Source of the DNA: Flavisolibacter sp.
GTDB lineage: Bacteria; Bacteroidota; Bacteroidia; Chitinophagales; Chitinophagaceae
Direction of reading: 5' to 3'
Assembly (NCBI GenBank): GCA_013695175.1
Contig: JACDAZ010000440.1
Span: 1 to 11,055, forward strand
Length of the DNA: 11,055 bases
Shown one piece after another: positions 1 through 6,528 of the stretch. Numbering within the stretch: the first letter of the stretch is position 1; every line of letters begins with the position of its first letter. Both the position numbers and the translations under genes were made by a program. The notes beneath the pieces were generated by a model that worked only from the letters and a program-made list of their open reading frames with translations, was not told the DNA's origin and made no database searches.

Positions 1-176
1 AAGTCTGTAGTGATGAATGGAAGAAAGATTATTCTCGTGAGCTGGCAGCATTCCCACTTGATTATGTAAAACAAAATAAATTTTGGCCTCCTGTTGCCAG
101 GGTAAATAATACCTATGGCGACCGAAATTTAATCTGCGTTTGCTTACCAACAGAAATGTACGCCACAGAAGCGTAA
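1..176 (+). CDS. gcvP: glycine dehydrogenase (decarboxylating), C-terminal end (partial)
   Basis: This is the last 57 codons of a gene that begins outside the window. The frame starts at base 3 and ends with TAA at 174-176. The peptide includes S-R-E-L-A-A-F-P, then K-F-W-P-P-V-A-R-V and Y-G-D-R-N-L-I-C-V-C-L-P. This matches the well-conserved C-terminus of the P protein of the glycine cleavage system (E. coli GcvP ends with a similar YWPTVKR...YGDRNLFCSC segment). The P protein is a PLP enzyme that decarboxylates glycine and passes the aminomethyl group to lipoylated GcvH. Only the tail is visible, so the catalytic lysine cannot be checked. The gene ends at a strong hairpin terminator and is convergent with the receiver gene that follows. 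The identification rests on recognition of the C-terminal motif. Confidence 0.88.
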   Translation, partial: VCSDEWKKDYSRELAAFPLDYVKQNKFWPPVARVNNTYGDRNLICVCLPTEMYATEA

Positions 177-180
177 TTGA

Positions 181-218
181 AAAGCGGGCCCCAAAGAAAA
201 CTGAGGCCCGCTTTTTTT
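181..218. terminator. bidirectional rho-independent terminator between gcvP and the receiver gene
   Basis: Bases 181-190 (AAAGCGGGCC) pair perfectly with 205-214 (GGCCCGCTTT) around a 14-base loop. The core is GC-rich and the plus strand has a run of seven T (212-218). On the minus strand the stem is followed by four T. It therefore ends gcvP and can also serve the minus-strand receiver gene, whose TAA stop (217-219) overlaps the T run. Confidence 0.9.
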
Positions 219-588
219 AATTATTTGACAAAGTAACCTGTTTTGATATAAGGTTAGTAAGATCTTCTATTTTAAAAGGTTTTGTAAACACATCTTCAGG
301 CCTACAATCATCAATGTGAACCGGTTTTGCAGAATTCTTTTCTAATATCAATATTACCGGTATCTTAAGATCATTTATAATGTGTTTGCAGATATCATGA
401 TCATTAAAACCTGGCATATCAGCGTTAACTACAACTACAGCCGGTTTCATTCTTTGTGTTCTGCTAATTAATTGTGTAGCATCAGAAATAACTTCTGCAT
501 TATAATTATGGCTTTGTAGTGAGTCTTTAATTTCCTGAACTAAAGTTGCATCTTGCTCACATATTAGTATTCTTGACTTTAAATCCAT
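217..588 (-). CDS. stand-alone degenerate receiver (pseudo-receiver) protein
   Basis: A 123-residue protein made of a single CheY-like receiver fold with no output domain. The fold landmarks are a first strand R-I-L-I-C (6-10), the segment from P49 through V51-V54 to D-M-P-G (57-60), the strand I-P-V-I-L-I-L (75-81), and D-V-F-T-K-P-F with K104. Aligned to canonical receivers, the acidic pair (usually DD) is E11-Q12, the phospho-acceptor Asp is N55, and the conserved Thr/Ser is L81. Only the Lys is kept. Loss of these residues predicts that ordinary Asp phosphorylation does not occur, so the protein may act by binding or in a constitutive state. D57 is a possible alternative acceptor but is two positions off. 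The gene lies 42 bases downstream of an intact receiver gene on the same strand. It has an unusually strong Shine-Dalgarno sequence. The receiver fold is sure; the function is unknown. Confidence 0.85.
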   Translation of the reverse strand: MDLKSRILICEQDATLVQEIKDSLQSHNYNAEVISDATQLISRTQRMKPAVVVVNADMPGFNDHDICKHIINDLKIPVILILEKNSAKPVHIDDCRPEDVFTKPFKIEDLTNLISKQVTLSNN

Positions 589-601
589 GCTTCCTCCTTT
601 T
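589..601 (-). promoter_or_regulatory. strong Shine-Dalgarno site of the degenerate receiver gene
   Basis: Read on the minus strand, AAAAGGAGG (593-601) lies four bases (AAGC) before the ATG at 588. It contains the full GGAGG core. Most starts in this window have no comparable site, as is usual in Bacteroidota, so it stands out and fixes the start codon. It suggests this second cistron is translated independently and well. Confidence 0.7.
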
Positions 602-630
602 GTAAATCTTTAATTTATTTAAATAACAAA

Positions 631-1050
631 TCACTTACCAATTTCACTCATGCGTAACATGGTTTGCACTATATGTAATAAATCCCGGTAAAGAGTTGGT
701 TTTCTAAAAAAGCTGCAGCCATAACTCTGGCAAAATTTTATATCTTCTTCACGTGAGGAGGTTGTAAATACCATAGCCGGAATATCTTTTAAATTATCCT
801 GCTCTTTTAGCCATTTTAAAGTTTGTTTACCATCCATTAAAGGCATATTTAAATCGATGACAATCAAACTTGGTGGTTCTACCTCTCCGTTTTCAAAAAA
901 AGAAACCAGTTCTTCACCATTCTTTACCCAATGCAAATCATATTCATCTGTTTCATGTTCCAGAGCACCTCTTAAGGCTTCGTAATCATCAAGATCATCT
1001 TCTGCATATAAAATATAAGGTTTAGCAGTCTTTCTTTCCGTTTCTTTCAT
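631..1050 (-). CDS. Rcp1/CheY-like single-domain response regulator
   Basis: A 139-residue protein consisting of one receiver domain. All key residues are present: the acidic pocket E17-D18-D19 in Y-A-E-D-D, the phospho-acceptor D66 in I-D-L-N-M-P-L-M-D-G, T96 in V-F-T-T-S-S, and K117 in F-F-R-K-P. The long loop before D66 and the N-M-P-L-M-D-G motif are typical of the Rcp1-like subgroup, which often receives phosphate from hybrid or phytochrome-type histidine kinases. No kinase is in the window, so the partner is unknown. There is no DNA-binding domain, so it probably acts through protein contacts or a phosphorelay. It is followed 42 bases later by a degenerate receiver and lies 116 bases after the DUF892 gene. 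The ATG at 1050 has no clear Shine-Dalgarno sequence. Confidence 0.92.
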   Translation of the reverse strand: MKETERKTAKPYILYAEDDLDDYEALRGALEHETDEYDLHWVKNGEELVSFFENGEVEPPSLIVIDLNMPLMDGKQTLKWLKEQDNLKDIPAMVFTTSSREEDIKFCQSYGCSFFRKPTLYRDLLHIVQTMLRMSEIGK

Positions 1051-1087
1051 ATTAGTCTTCTAACAGTTAATACAATAATCAAAAATA

Positions 1088-1119
1088 ATGATGGTGCGTA
1101 AACTATATAAAAAATCTCT
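1088..1119 (-). promoter_or_regulatory. possible weak promoter before the response regulator pair
   Basis: Read on the minus strand, TTG is followed after 17 bases by TAGTTTAC, a partial match to the Bacteroidota -33/-7 pattern (TTG, then TAnnTTTG). It lies in the 116-base gap between the DUF892 gene and the receiver genes. No convincing terminator was found in this gap, so read-through from upstream is equally possible. The match is weak. Confidence 0.2.
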
Positions 1120-1166
1120 TGACAACCAATTACTGCCCGGTCAAACCCTTTGTTCCACTTCACTAT

Positions 1167-1994
1167 TTATTTTTTACGGCTTGTAGTAGTTCGACTTGAA
1201 GACTTTTTAGATGAAGCTTTGCTTCCTGATTTAGAAGCTGCTTTTTTAGATGCTCCTGCCTTGCTACCTGACTTTGATGTTGAATTTGCTGATTTGGTTG
1301 CCTGTGAAACACTGCTTTTGCTCTTTTTTGAAGCAGAACTTTTGGAATTAGATTTCTTTTTAGATGCTGAAGCTGAATTTCTGCTTGTGGTTTTATTACT
1401 TGCCCGACCAGCTCCTGAATTATAGCGTCTTCCGTCACCGTTCTCATTATTACCTGCAGTTTCCGCTTCTCTGTTTAACCTGCCAACAGCCAGGTCAGTA
1501 AGATGACGATCTGCTTCATATTCTTCGTCCAAAGTTTGCAATAACAATTTTTCAATATCTCGCTTACCTAATTCTTCAGCATATGCTCTGGCTGTTCCAT
1601 AACCACAGATTTCATAATGCTCAATTTTTTGAGCCGCTGCTATAATTGCAGCATCCATAACATCAGGATTAATGTCCTCCGACATAATTTTATTACCTTC
1701 TTCTATAATACCACTCATTCCTTTACAATGGTGCTTACCCTTGAACAAGCGATTCAAAAAACCCGAATTTTCTTCACTGCTTTCAACTTTGCCGATCAAT
1801 AATTTTTGAACCTGGTCTAAACGCTTTCTTTGTTGTTCTGTAATTTTTAAATGCTGGCGCAATGAATTTTTTAATTTTTGATCAGATGCTTTTTCTATCA
1901 TAGCCGGCATGGCATCAATAATCTGGTCTTCTGCGGAAACGAGGTCTTGAATTTCATGTTTAAGCAAATCTTGCAAATCGTTCATCTTTTCCAT
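1167..1994 (-). CDS. DUF892 (YciE/YciF-type) ferritin-like protein with a histone H1-like Lys/Ser/Ala tail
   Basis: A 275-residue protein in two parts. Residues 4-178 match the DUF892/YciF ferritin-like four-helix fold. The start, H-E-I-Q-D-L-V-S-A-E-D-Q-I (13-25), is typical. The central A-A-Q-K-I-E-H-Y-E-I (120-129) and T-L-D-E-E-Y-E-A-D (154-162) helices carry Glu/His residues at the spacing expected for diiron ligands. Family members are stress-induced in enterobacteria, with poorly known biochemistry. Residues 189-275 are low complexity, rich in Ser, Lys, Ala and Thr, with 19 Lys and 6 Arg and no Asp or Glu. Such tails in histone H1-like and some Dps proteins bind DNA, so a nucleoid-associated stress role is an inference. 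Usual family members are about 160-190 residues, so the tail is an extension. Met4 is an alternative start. The outer-membrane protein gene ends 46 bases upstream. Confidence 0.9.
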   Translation of the reverse strand: MEKMNDLQDLLKHEIQDLVSAEDQIIDAMPAMIEKASDQKLKNSLRQHLKITEQQRKRLDQVQKLLIGKVESSEENSGFLNRLFKGKHHCKGMSGIIEEGNKIMSEDINPDVMDAAIIAAAQKIEHYEICGYGTARAYAEELGKRDIEKLLLQTLDEEYEADRHLTDLAVGRLNREAETAGNNENGDGRRYNSGAGRASNKTTSRNSASASKKKSNSKSSASKKSKSSVSQATKSANSTSKSGSKAGASKKAASKSGSKASSKKSSSRTTTSRKK

Positions 1995-2040
1995 AAATAA
2001 GTTTTTTTTATTAATGAAAAAAATTATGCCGCGCTAATTT

Positions 2041-4461
2041 TTAAGATCTGTTATTGTTTTGTTGAGCACCTTCGGGAGCTTCTATATTGAATATATTCTG
2101 TCTTTCATCCCTTTTTTTAATTCCAAAATTGTATCGAACATTCAAACCAAATCGACGTGTATCACCTTCTCTGTAACCACTTGCATTTACAGATCCCTGA
2201 TTTAGTGTAAAGTTGTTTTTATTAGTAAATAATAAATCATTTGCACTGATGGTAGCCGTTAATTTCCTGTTCATGAAGTGCTGGGTTAAGCTCATGTTTA
2301 AAGAACCAAACGAAGAAAGTTCATAAAATTGAAGTTGACCTTTAAAACGGGCAAACCCATTTAAACTTAATTGAGTAGTAGGTGTAACTTTAAATGTTTG
2401 ATAGGTAAAAACAGTCCATGTCCCTCTTTTAAAATCAATTGGTTTGTTTTCATATAAACCCTGGTAAAAATTATGATTATACTGCGTTCCTACTACAAAA
2501 AAATAACGCTTCCCGGGTGGTATAGCCCCAATAACACGGAAGTACATTTCTTTGTTAGTTCCTAAATTATCATAAGTACGATAAGCAAGTGAACGGCTGG
2601 TATCCGACTGGTAAATAACCTGGTTAAAAATATCTTTTGTATCATTTACACCTAATGCAAATATGGGTCTTTCATCCACAGAAATATTAGCTTCATAGTT
2701 TTGAGTAAATTGAGGACGCAATGAAGGATTTCCTGTTTCAAACAAATAAGGATCTACATATCTTGGAAATGGATTTAAATACTCATAAGCAGGACGATTA
2801 ATGGTTCTGCGATAAACAAGATAAGCTCTCAGGTCATATCCTGCTATTTTCATTAATGATCTGCTTAGGTAAACATAAGGGAAAAGGTCAGTTCTTTTTA
2901 ATGTAAATGAAGTATCAGCAGGAAGCATTTGATGCCCATCCATATTTGTATTTTCCAAACGAGTGCCCATTTTTAAAACGATGCCGCTGCCAAATGTTTT
3001 AGAAGCTTGTACATAAGCAGCATGTATATTTTCATTATACTCATTTGAACGGGTTCTGAATGAATCCTGTATTTTATTTTGATTGAAAAAAGAAAAATAA
3101 TCAGTAGTATTTCTAAAGAAAGTATTGGTTGTTTTTAACCCTGTTTCCAGGGTAATTTTATTAGGAAGTTTTTTAAGAAAATTAGTTTGAGCAGAGTAGA
3201 AATGTAACCTGTTTTTTATATCTCCTTCCCCTCTTGTAGATGGCCGGCCCGGTGTTAAAAAGGCTGTATTAAATAGTTGCTCAGAATTGTTGGGTGAATA
3301 TGTATAGGAAAGATCAGTACTCCATTCAGAACCAATACTATCCAACTTATGTTTTAAAGATAAACCCTGGTTAATATTATAAAGTTTACTGGTGTTTCCC
3401 ACTAAAGCCTCATTACCGGATATTAACTGACCCGTACTGATTTTTACAATATCAGAAATGTTTGTACTTGTATTGCGTGGATTATTAAAGCTAAGCCTGC
3501 CATCATAATTAATATCCCACTTAGGATTTATTTGGTAAGAGACACCATATCCTGTGTAAAAACTGGTAGTAGGATATTTTGTATATGCATTTTGACTCAA
3601 TAAAGAGTCCGGAGCAAAGATTCTTTGAGTACTTAAATTCTCATAGTTGTTCCTGGTGCTGATCTGTACATTAATATAAGTACTCCAGGCACCTGTATTA
3701 TTATTTAAATTAATGCCGGCAAACCTGTTTCCAAACCTACCCTGGTTGAAACCTGCATTCACACTACCGGTTAATCCAATTCTTACACCTTTTCTTAATA
3801 CTACATTTACAATGCCTCCACCACCGGAAGCATCATACCTGGCTGAGGGTGTTCGTAATATTTCTATTGAAGCAATGGAATTGGGTGGCAAACTTTTTAA
3901 AATGGTAGCAATATCAGCACTGCTCATTTTCTGCTCCCTTCCGTTTATATGAACTGTTGCTGGTGTGGTACTGTTTAAATATATGTTCCCATCCTGGTCA
4001 ACAAATAAACCCGGTATTTTTTCCATAATCTCGTATGCATTTGTAGAAGATGCAGCCAGGTTTTCGGGATCCACAATTGTTTTATCGTCTTCCTGCCTCA
4101 TTAATGGCTTTTGTGCTATAACAGTAACATTACCTAATGATTGTGATTGCTGTTCAGCAGTAAATACAAAAGATGGATTATCCCCTTTTACCGTTATTCT
4201 CTTTTCTACAAGGTCATAATTGATTGAAGTAATACGTACCAGGTAAGGGCGGTTCTGAATTAATATAAAGGATGCGGAGCCGGAACTGTCAGTAAATTTT
4301 TGTTGCTGAATTGTTGTGTCGGGTACTGATAACACTGTAATGGTGGCAAAGGCTATGGCTTCATTTCCAGGGGTCAGAATCTTAAAATTGACAGTAGTGC
4401 TTTGTGCATGTAATAATGAAAAACTTAAAATAAATAATATTAAAAAGCAAATCCTTTTCAT
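2041..4461 (-). CDS. outer-membrane beta-barrel family protein, TonB-dependent-receptor-like
   Basis: An 806-residue protein with a clear signal peptide (hydrophobic 4-18, likely cleavage after A19 before Q20). Residues about 22-100 form a carboxypeptidase-regulatory-like beta-sandwich domain. Residues about 110-225 form a plug-like domain with I-M-E-K-I-P-G-L-F-V-D (145-155), V-H-I-N-G-R-E (170-176), I-E-I-L-R-T-P-S-A-R-Y-D (199-210) and a glycine run G-G-G-G (213-216). The remainder is a beta-barrel rich in aromatic and Asn residues, ending near N-V-R-Y-N-F-G, followed by a short hydrophilic tail. This arrangement fits the OMP_b-brl_3 family of Bacteroidota, relatives of TonB-dependent receptors. 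No classical TonB box was seen, and the substrate cannot be told. No SusD partner is next to it. The next gene downstream is the ferritin-like DUF892 gene, so an iron link is possible but unproven. The gene is divergent from the CBS-domain gene. Confidence 0.9.
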   Translation of the reverse strand: MKRICFLILFILSFSLLHAQSTTVNFKILTPGNEAIAFATITVLSVPDTTIQQQKFTDSSGSASFILIQNRPYLVRITSINYDLVEKRITVKGDNPSFVFTAEQQSQSLGNVTVIAQKPLMRQEDDKTIVDPENLAASSTNAYEIMEKIPGLFVDQDGNIYLNSTTPATVHINGREQKMSSADIATILKSLPPNSIASIEILRTPSARYDASGGGGIVNVVLRKGVRIGLTGSVNAGFNQGRFGNRFAGINLNNNTGAWSTYINVQISTRNNYENLSTQRIFAPDSLLSQNAYTKYPTTSFYTGYGVSYQINPKWDINYDGRLSFNNPRNTSTNISDIVKISTGQLISGNEALVGNTSKLYNINQGLSLKHKLDSIGSEWSTDLSYTYSPNNSEQLFNTAFLTPGRPSTRGEGDIKNRLHFYSAQTNFLKKLPNKITLETGLKTTNTFFRNTTDYFSFFNQNKIQDSFRTRSNEYNENIHAAYVQASKTFGSGIVLKMGTRLENTNMDGHQMLPADTSFTLKRTDLFPYVYLSRSLMKIAGYDLRAYLVYRRTINRPAYEYLNPFPRYVDPYLFETGNPSLRPQFTQNYEANISVDERPIFALGVNDTKDIFNQVIYQSDTSRSLAYRTYDNLGTNKEMYFRVIGAIPPGKRYFFVVGTQYNHNFYQGLYENKPIDFKRGTWTVFTYQTFKVTPTTQLSLNGFARFKGQLQFYELSSFGSLNMSLTQHFMNRKLTATISANDLLFTNKNNFTLNQGSVNASGYREGDTRRFGLNVRYNFGIKKRDERQNIFNIEAPEGAQQNNNRS

Positions 4462-4487
4462 AAGTAATTAATCTGTAAAAGTAAAAG

Positions 4488-4500
4488 CTGTTTATAACAG
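4488..4500. promoter_or_regulatory. small dyad in the leader of the outer-membrane protein gene
   Basis: CTGTTTATAACAG has 5-base inverted arms (CTGTT and AACAG) around TAT. It lies 26 bases upstream of the ATG at 4461, in the 148-base divergent gap shared with the CBS-domain gene. It could be an operator half-site pair, or chance in AT-rich DNA. No family of regulator is suggested by the sequence. Confidence 0.2.
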
Positions 4501-4537
4501 GGGCTCTGTTTTAACATTGCCTTATATAATAAAAACG

Positions 4538-4570
4538 TTGACAAAGTTTTTATAAAACATGATAAATGTC
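4538..4570 (+). promoter_or_regulatory. candidate promoter of the CBS-domain gene
   Basis: TTGACA (4538-4543) is followed after 17 bases by GATAAA (4561-4566), and TAAATGTC (4563-4570) partly matches the Bacteroidota -7 pattern TAnnTTTG. It sits 40-72 bases before the ATG at 4610. Neither reading is a perfect match, so this is tentative. Confidence 0.3.
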
Positions 4571-4609
4571 ATTTTTTTAAATGTTGAAAAATTTTCTTTT
4601 TGAGTAATC

Positions 4610-5050
4610 ATGCGTACAGTTAAAAATATCGTAGTGGCTAAACCGGAAATGTATAACATAGTTTCCCCGGGTACTACCGTATTTAATGCTTTAAATATGT
4701 TGAACTCTGTAAACCTCAGTTACCTTGTAGTAATGGATGGTGATCACTATAAGGGCATCTTTTGTGAAAGGGATTACAGCCGAAAAGTGATACTTAGGGG
4801 AAGGGCCAGTAATGATACTTTGGTAAGCGAGGTAATGACCACAGATGTGCCAATGGTTACTTTACAAACTACTGTTGAAGAATGCATGAAAACAATGAAC
4901 ACATTCAAAACCCGTTATTTATTAGCATTTGATAATGAAACCCTAAAAGGTGTAATAACAATTCATGACCTGCTTCGCCAGGTTATTGAAAATAAAGAAC
5001 AGGTATTTGATTCCTCTTTAGCAAGGCTTTTAGAACTTGACGATGAATAA
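4610..5050 (+). CDS. two-CBS-domain protein
   Basis: A 146-residue cytoplasmic protein that is essentially one Bateman module. CBS1 spans about residues 15-68 and includes V-V-M-D-G-D (40-45) and G-I-F-C-E-R-D-Y-S-R-K (49-59). CBS2 spans about 74-128 with V-S-E-V-M-T-T (72-78), Y-L-L-A-F-D (103-108) and G-V-I-T-I-H-D-L-L (114-122). CBS pairs bind adenosine nucleotides such as AMP, ATP or SAM, and usually regulate a partner enzyme or transporter. Here there is no attached effector domain, so the protein must act in trans; the partner is unknown. It is divergent from the outer-membrane protein gene. An inverted repeat overlaps its stop codon. The start ATG at 4610 is the only reasonable start. 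Confidence 0.92.
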   Translation: MRTVKNIVVAKPEMYNIVSPGTTVFNALNMLNSVNLSYLVVMDGDHYKGIFCERDYSRKVILRGRASNDTLVSEVMTTDVPMVTLQTTVEECMKTMNTFKTRYLLAFDNETLKGVITIHDLLRQVIENKEQVFDSSLARLLELDDE

Positions 5051-5064
5051 CTCGATTATTCATC
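5042..5064 (+). terminator. AT-rich hairpin overlapping the CBS-gene stop codon
   Basis: GATGAATAA (5042-5050) and TTATTCATC (5056-5064) form a perfect 9-base stem with a 5-base loop (CTCGA). The stop TAA is inside the left arm. The stem is AT-rich and no T-run follows directly (the first is about 30 bases further on), so it is a weak terminator at best. It may instead protect the 3' end of the mRNA. Confidence 0.35.
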
Positions 5065-5114
5065 ATATTTCCGGAAAACCTCATAATTTTTTAATCTATA
5101 AAAAAAATACTTTC

Positions 5115-5122
5115 TTAATTTG
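5115..5122 (+). promoter_or_regulatory. possible -7 promoter element of the aminotransferase gene
   Basis: TTAATTTG matches the Bacteroidota -7 consensus TAnnTTTG except at the second base and is followed by C, as often seen. It lies only five bases before the ATG at 5128, which would make the mRNA nearly leaderless. No TTG lies at the usual -33 distance, so the call is tentative. Confidence 0.25.
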
Positions 5123-5127
5123 CTTTG

Positions 5128-5946
5128 ATGAAGCATTGGGTGTTTGTTCAAAATAATTTTTTGGAAGCCGCAGAAGCATCCTTATCAATTAGCGACCTTT
5201 CTATCAACAGGGGATATGGTGTTTTTGATTTTGTAAGAACTCATAATTCTATACCTGTTTTTATAAATGACCATTTAGACAGGTTTTATGCTTCTGCAGA
5301 TGCCATGCATTTGCAGGTTCCTTATTCAAGAGCAAAACTTTTAGAAATAATACAAAGCTTGCAAGAAAAAAATAACCTACCCTCCTCCGGAATACGAATT
5401 ACATTGACCGGTGGGGAATCAGCAGATGGATACAGTTTGGAAAAGCCAACACTGTTTATCACTCAACAACCATTAGAACTACCCTCTGAAGAAAAATTTC
5501 ATACAGGTTTAAAAATGATTACATACCAACATCAAAGACAATTACCCTATATAAAAACCATTGATTATTTAATGGCTATCTGGCTACAGCCTTTGCTGAA
5601 ACAAAAAAAAGTGGATGATGTATTATATCATCAAAATAGTATCATAACTGAATGCCCACGCTCTAATTTTTTTCTTATAAATTACGATAATTCAATTCTG
5701 ACACCTGCAGATGATATTTTACCTGGCATAACAAGAAAAAACCTATTAAAGCTATCTAACGAGTTTAATATTAAAGAAAAGAAAATAACAATAGCAGAAA
5801 TTAAAAAAGCAAAATCTGCTTTTATATCCAGTACCAGTAAGATTGTATTACCAGTACACCAGGTAGATGAAGTGATTTTTCAAGAACATGATTTAATAAA
5901 AGATATTAAAGAAGCATTTTGTTCTATTTATTCCATATCAGCATAA
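5128..5946 (+). CDS. class IV PLP-dependent aminotransferase (BCAT / D-amino-acid transaminase / ADC lyase superfamily)
   Basis: A 272-residue fold-type IV PLP enzyme. Visible motifs are N-R-G-Y-G-V-F-D (27-34), H-L-D-R-F (49-53), the Schiff-base lysine K143 in Y-I-K-T-I-D-Y-L (141-148), the I-T-E motif with E175 followed by C-P-R-S-N-F-F (176-182), the phosphate-binding L-P-G-I-T-R (198-203), and S-S-T-S-K-I-V-L-P-V (234-243). The I-K-x-x-x-x-L context resembles D-amino-acid transaminases and aminodeoxychorismate lyases as well as branched-chain enzymes, so the substrate is not assigned. The length is typical of the shorter members. ATG at 5128 is preferred over a TTG just before it. The gene stands 77 bases after the CBS gene and 18 bases before the DUF4230 pair, so it may be co-transcribed with that pair. 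Confidence 0.9.
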   Translation: MKHWVFVQNNFLEAAEASLSISDLSINRGYGVFDFVRTHNSIPVFINDHLDRFYASADAMHLQVPYSRAKLLEIIQSLQEKNNLPSSGIRITLTGGESADGYSLEKPTLFITQQPLELPSEEKFHTGLKMITYQHQRQLPYIKTIDYLMAIWLQPLLKQKKVDDVLYHQNSIITECPRSNFFLINYDNSILTPADDILPGITRKNLLKLSNEFNIKEKKITIAEIKKAKSAFISSTSKIVLPVHQVDEVIFQEHDLIKDIKEAFCSIYSISA

Positions 5947-5964
5947 AATGCAGAGTTAGGCAGA

Positions 5965-6528
5965 ATGTTTGTAAGTATGATGAAAATGAAAGTCTATAAA
6001 TACTTTTTACTGCTTGTATTTTTTTCATGTAAGAAAGAAAATCAGTCTGCTGCTATATTAATGGCCATTCAGCAAAACGGTACTTTAGTTACTTCAGAAT
6101 ATGTAGTTAACAAAATCATTAAAGCAAATGATAATCAAACCTGGTATAAATTAGGCGACCGTAAAATTTTAATGAGTTGTGAAGCAAGAATTAAAGCCGG
6201 AGTTAGTTTACAGAACGTCAAAGCGGAGGATGTAGTTGTTGATGAAAGAAATATTCATATTCAACTACCGGCAGTGCAATTATTTAGTATTAATATACCT
6301 CCTGAATCAATAAGAATACACCATTTAGAAGTAGGTCTCCTAAGGGATGAATTTTCTACTTCTGAAAGAGAAAAAATGCTTTCGCAGGCAGAAACTCAAA
6401 TCAGGAACCTTTCTGACTCATTAGGAATATTGAAAAATGCACAAGAGAATGCATCTGCTTATATCATGAATTTAATGAGACAAAGTGGCTTTGAAACAGT
6501 AACGATTAATTTTAAAAACAGACCTTGA
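5965..6528 (+). CDS. DUF4230 protein, probable lipoprotein (first of a tandem pair)
   Basis: A 187-residue protein. A short basic N-terminus (K7, K9, K12) and a hydrophobic run Y-F-L-L-L-V-F-F-S (13-21) precede C22-K-K-E, a common Bacteroidota lipoprotein pattern, though the lipobox is imperfect (F at -3). The mature part resembles DUF4230: L-V-T-S-E-Y-V-V (41-48), the strand pair around A-R-I-K-A-G-V, I-H-I-Q-L-P-A-V (about 92-99), a helical Q-A-E-T-Q-I-R region, and a C-terminal G-F-E-T-V-T-I-N-F strand. The family has no known biochemical role. Met5, Met6 or Met8 are alternative starts. It is 18 bases after the aminotransferase stop and shares its TGA stop with the TTG start of the next, homologous gene. 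Confidence 0.8.
   Translation: MFVSMMKMKVYKYFLLLVFFSCKKENQSAAILMAIQQNGTLVTSEYVVNKIIKANDNQTWYKLGDRKILMSCEARIKAGVSLQNVKAEDVVVDERNIHIQLPAVQLFSINIPPESIRIHHLEVGLLRDEFSTSEREKMLSQAETQIRNLSDSLGILKNAQENASAYIMNLMRQSGFETVTINFKNRP

Noticed and set aside
1150..1425. Plus-strand open frame rich in Leu, Glu and Phe
   Set aside because: It is the antisense of the Lys/Ser/Ala tail of the DUF892 gene; low-complexity AAA/TCT codons produce long open complements. No promoter or family match.
1163..1447. Minus-strand open frame in another register over the same tail
   Set aside because: It is a frame-shadow of the low-complexity repeat codons, Gln/Lys-rich with no domain, fully inside the DUF892 gene.
1995..2040. 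A/T-run dyad (TTTTTTT, ATTAAT, AAAAAAA) between the outer-membrane and DUF892 genes
   Set aside because: It has no GC-rich stem, and such runs are expected by chance in this AT-rich DNA; not called as a terminator.
5068..5077. Palindrome TTTCCGGAAA
   Set aside because: It is a single 10-base palindrome with no second copy or known operator match; too little to call a site.
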